The translations under genes and the position numbers were made by a program. Below are positions 60,180-64,000 of a stretch of DNA of 64,000 nt, in pieces (positions within the stretch are counted from its first letter, which is position 1; each line of letters opens with the position of its first letter). The notes under the pieces were generated by a model, which worked only from the letters and a program-made list of their open reading frames with translations, was not told where the DNA came from and did not search any database. The DNA is taken from assembly GCA_035998495.1 (NCBI GenBank), contig DASYHP010000024.1:239651-303650 (forward strand), given 5' to 3'. The stretch comes from Mesorhizobium_B sp035998495. Its GTDB lineage: Bacteria > Pseudomonadota > Alphaproteobacteria > Rhizobiales > Rhizobiaceae.

Positions 60180-61022
60180 ATGAGGAAGCTGCTAACTTCC
60201 ACCCCTCTCGCCATGGTTATGGCGGGTGTCGGATTCAGCGTCTTTGCACAAGAGAATGCCACGACCAGCGTTGAAGGCGCAGGGGTCGGCGCAGTGATCT
60301 GCGACGGCCGCTTCGCCAATGTGGACGTGGATGGCGACGGATTCGTGAACCGCGAAGAAGCCACCCGCGGGATCGAGCAGGGCTTTGGCGCCATCGACGC
60401 CGACGGAAACGGCGAGATCACGAAGACGGAGTATGTCGACTGCAAGGCGCAAAGCCGGAACCAGCAGACGGCCGAGATCACGCGTGACGCCGAAAGCTTC
60501 GCGGCGGCCGACGCGAACAAGGACCAGGGCGTCGATCGAGGCGAGTATATGGGTGCGGCGCAACAGGCCTATGAGAACGCGTCCGATGCGAGCGGTGCCG
60601 GACCGTCCAGCGGATATCTCTGGCTCACGCCGGACGAGTTGGAGGCCGGGGGCGCCAAGAACCTTTCCGCCGACGAGGCCGGGGCGCGTTCCGCGATGAG
60701 TTTCGACGCGCTGGACAACAATGGCGACGGCATCCTCGACACCCAGGAATGGGAGAAGGCGATCCCCGGCGGCGGCAATCCCGGCGGTGCCCCGACCGCG
60801 CGCTTCGAGATGATCGATTCCGACCAGAGCAACTCCTTGTCGAAGGAGGAATACTCGCAGGCGCGCACCGCGATGCTCGATGAGATGCAGACGGGCTCGA
60901 TTTCCGCCGACTCGGCCACCGCAAACCAGCAGGGCTCCGACGCCTCCGCGTCCAGCGGGCAAAGCGATACGGCCCCAGTTGCCGGAGTGCCGGTGTTCAT
61001 CTACCGCTTCATGACGTTCTGA
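60180..61022 (+). CDS. periplasmic EF-hand calcium-binding protein, five predicted loops
   Basis: 280 residues. Signal peptide (LLTSTPLAMVMAGVGFSVFA). Five EF-hand-like loops: DVDGDGFVNREE (49-60), DADGNGEITKTE (73-84), DANKDQGVDRGE (111-122), DNNGDGILDTQE (179-190) and DSDQSNSLSKEE (213-224). The third and fifth deviate at ligand positions (K/Q and Q/N). A Ser/Ala/Gln-rich C-terminal segment follows. Reminiscent of rhizobial calsymin-like proteins, but the identity is not proven. ATG at 60180 with AAGGAG about 7 bases upstream. Confidence 0.85.
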   Translation: MRKLLTSTPLAMVMAGVGFSVFAQENATTSVEGAGVGAVICDGRFANVDVDGDGFVNREEATRGIEQGFGAIDADGNGEITKTEYVDCKAQSRNQQTAEITRDAESFAAADANKDQGVDRGEYMGAAQQAYENASDASGAGPSSGYLWLTPDELEAGGAKNLSADEAGARSAMSFDALDNNGDGILDTQEWEKAIPGGGNPGGAPTARFEMIDSDQSNSLSKEEYSQARTAMLDEMQTGSISADSATANQQGSDASASSGQSDTAPVAGVPVFIYRFMTF

Positions 61023-61221
61023 CGACGAGACGGCGTTCCGGTGGGCAGCTCCATCCGCCGCGGCCAGACGGTCGCGGCGGATGGCCGGAGAGCGGTGGAG
61101 ACCGCGGAGCATCACAACGGGCCTATGGGGTTCGGCGCGCCGTAAGCTTCGCCGAGCGCGTCTGGCAGCCCGGCGACGCGTGTTGTCGTTCGTGCCGAAC
61201 AGTGACTGTTCTTAATCGGAG

Positions 61222-61298
61222 TGGTGCCCCCGGACGGGATCGAACCGCCGACCTTCGGTTTACAAAACCGCTGCTCTACCGGCTGAGCTACAAGGGCA
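61222..61298 (-). tRNA. tRNA-Thr (UGU)
   Basis: 77 nt with encoded CCA. Acceptor TGCCCTT... pairs with the 3' GGGGGCA side; anticodon loop TTTGTAA gives anticodon TGT; D-loop AGCCGGTAGA and T-arm GGCGGTTCGATCCCGTC are standard. Confidence 0.95.
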
Positions 61299-61419
61299 CT
61301 AACGCTGGGCCGTTAACACATCCCGGCTACCGCGCAAAGACGTGGGAGGGAAATAGGAAGGTCTCGCGTCGGCCGCAATCGCCCCTATATGTTGGGCAGG
61401 TTCTTGCGGAGGAGCCGTC

Positions 61420-61587
61420 ATGATCCGGTTCGTTCTTCTGTTTGGGCTTCTGCTCCTGCTTATCCTCGGCGCCCGCGCGCTTTACCGCTTCCTGCGCGCC
61501 AGGGACATCGACTGGACGGGCGTCACGGCGGCGATCGGTTTCGTGACGCTCGCCTTCTGGCTGCGCCACGTCACGGGGATGGGGTAG
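61420..61587 (+). CDS. 55-residue membrane protein
   Basis: ATG at 61420 with GCGGAGGAG 6-10 bases upstream. MIRFVLLFGLLLLLILGARA is a strong transmembrane segment, and a second (GVTAAIGFVTLAFWL) follows a short RFLRARDIDW loop. It ends RHVTGMG. Conserved-looking but unassigned. The TAG stop lies in the terminal repeat of the element at 61586. Confidence 0.7.
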   Translation: MIRFVLLFGLLLLLILGARALYRFLRARDIDWTGVTAAIGFVTLAFWLRHVTGMG

Positions 61588-61726
61588 AGCACGATCCCGA
61601 ACCGGAGGTCCGCGTCAGCGAAAAGTTGCAGACTTTTCGGATAAGATCATGCGGCGGAACTAAGATCATGCGGCGGAACAAGGAGTTGCAAAGCATGATC
61701 GCTTCGATCCGAAGCGATCATGCTCT
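61586..61726. mobile_element. MITE-like element with terminal inverted repeats between two convergent genes
   Basis: Ends are AGAGCACGATC (61586-61596) and GATCATGCTCT (61716-61726), inverted complements except one base. Inside are a 19-bp tandem direct repeat (TAAGATCATGCGGCGGAAC at 61642-61660 and 61661-61679) and a 14-bp-arm palindrome (AGCATGATCGCTTC-gatcc-GAAGCGATCATGCT, 61692-61724). No coding capacity. The stop codons of both flanking genes fall in its ends. Confidence 0.65.
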
Positions 61727-62560
61727 GACGCCGTTCAAGTGCAGCCGCGCCGCGTAAAGCGCGACGGCCGCCGCGTTCGACACATTCAACGAGCGGATTT
61801 TTCCCGGCAGGTCGAGCCGCGCCAGCGCATCCACGGTTTCGCGTGTCTTCTGGCGCAAGCCTTTGCCTTCGGCCCCTAGAACCAACGCGATTCTCTTCCC
61901 GGAAAGGCTCGCCTCCAGCTCATGCGGTCCTTCCGAATCGAGGCCGACGGTCCACCAACCATCGTCGCGCAGGATTTGCAGCGCGTCGGCGAGGTTTCTC
62001 ACCTCGACCAGGTCAATGTGCTCCAGCGCGCCGGAGGCGGCCTTGGCGAGCACGCCGCCTTCCTGCGGGCTGTGCCGGGCGGTGGACACCACGGCACCGG
62101 CGCCGAAGGCCACCGCCGAGCGCAGGATCGCGCCTACATTGTGCGGGTCCGTCACCTGGTCGAGCACGATGATCAGGAAAGCGTCGCTAAGCCCGCGAAG
62201 CGGCTTCGGCGTGAGCGGGTCCACCTCGAGCGCCATGCCTTGATGCACGGCCTCGCCGCCCAGCAGGCGATCGAGCGCCCGGGGCTCCACGATCTTGGTG
62301 GGCACATCCGGCATCGCGCCAAGGTCCAGCCGCTCCAGCGCGTTGCGGGTGGCCCAGAGCTGATGGATGCGACGCCTGGGGTTGACGAGCGCGGCCGCCA
62401 CCGTGTGCAGGCCATAAAGCCGCAGCCGGCCGGAAGGCGGCGCTTCGCCGGGTGCGCTCGGCCGCTGGCGGGGCGGCGCCTCCTTGCCCGAAGCGGCGCG
62501 ATGGGCGCGGCGCAGGCGCGCATAGTGGGTATCCTTGGGCGTGCGGGGCTTTTCGGTCAT
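61718..62560 (-). CDS. rlmB: 23S rRNA (guanosine-2'-O-)-methyltransferase RlmB-type
   Basis: 280 residues. SPOUT methyltransferase: substrate-binding N-terminal domain (LYGLHTVAAALVNPRRRIHQ), then motif 1 DPHNVGAILRSAVAFGAGA, motif 2 IALVLGAEGKGL and motif 3 SLNVSNAAAVALY. A basic N-terminal tail (residues 1-45) precedes. The final codons and TGA stop come from the end of the adjacent repeat element. Convergent with the 55-residue membrane gene. Confidence 0.93.
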   Translation of the reverse strand: MTEKPRTPKDTHYARLRRAHRAASGKEAPPRQRPSAPGEAPPSGRLRLYGLHTVAAALVNPRRRIHQLWATRNALERLDLGAMPDVPTKIVEPRALDRLLGGEAVHQGMALEVDPLTPKPLRGLSDAFLIIVLDQVTDPHNVGAILRSAVAFGAGAVVSTARHSPQEGGVLAKAASGALEHIDLVEVRNLADALQILRDDGWWTVGLDSEGPHELEASLSGKRIALVLGAEGKGLRQKTRETVDALARLDLPGKIRSLNVSNAAAVALYAARLHLNGVRA

Positions 62561-62723
62561 GCCGCGACCTATAGGATGGTCGGCGCGCCTTGCCTATCTA
62601 TGGCGGCGAACGCCGTGGTTGACAGGTCCGGGCACGGTCGTCATAAGCGCCCTCGTGACGCGCGGCCGCAAGGTTTTCGCGTCCCGGATGCCTCGTCCGC
62701 CACGGCTTTCGTTCGGCGAAAAT

Positions 62724-62808
62724 GGAGAGGTGCCCGAGTGGTTAAAGGGGACGGACTGTAAATCCGTTGGCTCAGCCTACGTTGGTTCGAATCCAACCCT
62801 CTCCACCA
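62724..62808 (+). tRNA. tRNA-Tyr (GUA)
   Basis: 85 nt with encoded CCA. Acceptor GGAGAGG pairs with CCTCTCC; anticodon loop CTGTAAA gives GTA; a long variable arm (TTGGCTCAGCCTACG) marks a class II tRNA; T-loop TTCGAAT. First of a tRNA-Tyr/tRNA-Gly/tuf block. Confidence 0.97.
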
Positions 62809-62848
62809 CCGCCGCACCGGAAGCCGGCCCGCACAGGGGCGACAGGAC

Positions 62849-62922
62849 GCGGGTATAGCTCAATGGTAGAGCAGCAGCCTTCCAAGCTGAATATGCGGGT
62901 TCGATTCCCGCTACCCGCTCCA
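62849..62922 (+). tRNA. tRNA-Gly (UCC)
   Basis: 74 nt with encoded CCA. Acceptor GCGGGTA pairs with TACCCGC; anticodon loop CTTCCAA gives TCC; T-arm GCGGGTTCGATTCCCGC. Forty bases after tRNA-Tyr, so probably one transcript. Confidence 0.97.
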
Positions 62923-62933
62923 AGGGCGCGCCC

Positions 62934-63776
62934 GTGACCCATCCTTTGCCGAAGGGCGACGTGGAGCCTGAACCGGCCGGCCGCACGGACTTACCCACGG
63001 CTCCGGTTTTCCGGCCGCTCCAGATGGTCATGTTCCATGCCTTCAAGCAGCGTGACGCCGCGATGGAGGCGCAGATCGCTTTCGCCGTGCGCTCGATCGC
63101 GGCCCATTACCCGGAAGCGGAGATCGTGCTTCTGACAAACCCGCTAGGCGAAGGCGCGCGGTTGCCGCCCGGCCTTTCGGTGCGGGCGCAGCCCATCGAC
63201 CTCTCCCAGATCATGTTCGAGCGCGTGCGCGCCTATCGCGAGCATGCGCGGAGCGTCCGGCCCGGAACGGTGGTGGTGTTCATGGACACCGACATGTTGT
63301 TCGTGCGGCGCGTCGACGAGATTCTCGTGCCGGGCGCGGACCTCTCGGTGACGGTCCGGCAGATCCAGGAGATGCCCATCAATGGCGGGTTGATCGTGGC
63401 GGACACGGCGCGCCACGAGCCGGTGTGCCGCTTCTTCGACCGCATGCTCGAACGCTATGCCGACCTGTCCGATGCGGAAAAGCGGTGGGACGGCGACCAG
63501 ATCGTCTTGCAGCGCCTGCTGCGGGCTCCCGTCGCCCGGCTGAACGGGATCGAGATCGTGGAACGCGATGGGCTCGTCGTGCGCTTCGCGCCCGTCAGCG
63601 TGTTCAACAACACGCCCCGCTCCTGGTATCTGCGGCTCGGGCTGTTCCGGCCGGGCGCAAGGCTGCTGCACTTCAAGGGATGGCGGAAGCGCCGGATGCC
63701 GGCCTATGCCCGCCGCTTCCTTTCGCCCGGCTATCTGGCCTATGCGCGCTGGCTCTCGGCGCCCAGGAAAGACTGA
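62934..63776 (+). CDS. glycosyltransferase-like (GT-A, DxD) protein
   Basis: 280 residues. A Rossmann-like N-terminal half (VRSIAAHYPEAEIVLLTNPL), a DxD-like motif in VVFMDTDMLFVRRVDE, then MPINGGLIVADTARHE and RWDGDQIVLQRLL (as in GT-A families), and a C-terminal ARLLHFKGWRKRRMP His. Donor and acceptor unknown. GTG start at 62934, only 11 bases after tRNA-Gly; it is inserted between tRNA-Gly and tuf, a block that in relatives carries tRNAs and tuf directly. Alternative ATG starts lie further in (e.g. 63024). Confidence 0.6.
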   Translation: MTHPLPKGDVEPEPAGRTDLPTAPVFRPLQMVMFHAFKQRDAAMEAQIAFAVRSIAAHYPEAEIVLLTNPLGEGARLPPGLSVRAQPIDLSQIMFERVRAYREHARSVRPGTVVVFMDTDMLFVRRVDEILVPGADLSVTVRQIQEMPINGGLIVADTARHEPVCRFFDRMLERYADLSDAEKRWDGDQIVLQRLLRAPVARLNGIEIVERDGLVVRFAPVSVFNNTPRSWYLRLGLFRPGARLLHFKGWRKRRMPAYARRFLSPGYLAYARWLSAPRKD

Positions 63777-63859
63777 AGGCGGAGGCTCCGCGACCGCACT
63801 TGCAAGCGGGTCGCCGAGTGGCTATGTCGCAGCCACTTCCCAAACCTTCGGAAAGATCA

Positions 63860-64000
63860 ATGGCCAAAGGCAAGTTTGAGCGCAACAAGCCGCATGTGAA
63901 TGTTGGCACGATTGGGCATGTTGATCATGGCAAGACGTCGCTGACGGCGGCGATCACGAAGTATTTCGGCGAGTACAAGCCGTATGACCAGATCGACGCG
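63860..64000 (+). CDS. tuf: elongation factor Tu, 5' end (continues beyond window)
   Basis: The first 47 codons read AKGKFERNKPHVNVGTIGHV then DHGKTSLTAAITKYF, which includes the G1 P-loop GHVDHGKT of EF-Tu. Delivers aminoacyl-tRNA to the ribosome with GTP. ATG at 63860, with GAAAGA 6-8 bases upstream. Open at the window end. Confidence 0.97.
   Translation, partial: MAKGKFERNKPHVNVGTIGHVDHGKTSLTAAITKYFGEYKPYDQIDA

Overview
The window is about 65% GC and gene-dense. It looks like chromosomal core DNA of an alphaproteobacterium of the order Hyphomicrobiales (Rhizobiales), probably near the Phyllobacteriaceae (Mesorhizobium/Aminobacter-like). The grounds are the long cobalamin-dependent NrdJ, the suf operon order, a tRNA-Tyr/tRNA-Gly/tuf block, an Irr-type iron control element and intergenic palindromic repeats of the kind seen in that group. 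This placement is inference from gene content, not from a search.

Layout. 1-5 kb: carbonic anhydrase, a ParB-N-like protein, a secreted nuclease, a Pro/Ala/Lys-rich secreted protein and a DUF559 protein, then a repeat-rich stretch holding a tiny Cys-rich gene and a truncated copy of it. 5.3-7.2 kb: a toxin-antitoxin island on the minus strand, with an Xre antitoxin, a brnT remnant, an AT-rich RES-domain gene and hicAB. 7.2-16 kb: nrdJ with NrdR-box-like palindromes, then an ECF42-type sigma factor and its DGPF/YCII partner, separated by an aldo-keto reductase/LysR pair. 16-22 kb: Nudix hydrolase, gpt, a methyltransferase/DUF2156 pair, a CinA-like protein, wrbA, an alpha/beta hydrolase and tRNA-Leu. 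22-32.4 kb: Tat-exported esterase, tctABC transporter, adenine deaminase, an M24-like protein lacking metal ligands, threonine dehydratase, DUF1697 and MBL-fold proteins. 32.4-44.6 kb: DEAD-box helicase, MFS carrier, an overlapping cysteine synthase/AlaX/SseA/GNAT/DapB-like run (the last frameshifted), alanine dehydrogenase with its divergent Lrp regulator, and NDH-2. 44.8-55.6 kb: tyrS, anmK, a hydrolase and a full Fe-S assembly operon (desulfurase, sufB, ABM-domain gene, sufC, sufD, sufS, sufT, sufA) behind an Irr-box-like element. 55.7-64 kb: frameshifted tfoX-like gene, second DEAD-box helicase, NAD kinase, GFA protein, a periplasmic EF-hand protein, tRNA-Thr, rlmB, tRNA-Tyr, tRNA-Gly, a glycosyltransferase-like gene and the start of tuf.

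Most of the window is housekeeping and metabolism. The points most worth a second look are the RES gene sitting in a degraded brnT locus, the split ECF42 module with a matching promoter, the ABM-domain gene inside suf, a repeat element whose ends supply the stop codons of both flanking genes, a tRNA-like fold inside nrdJ, and two single-base frameshifts that may be assembly errors. I did not find a clear-cut, wholly new multi-gene system.
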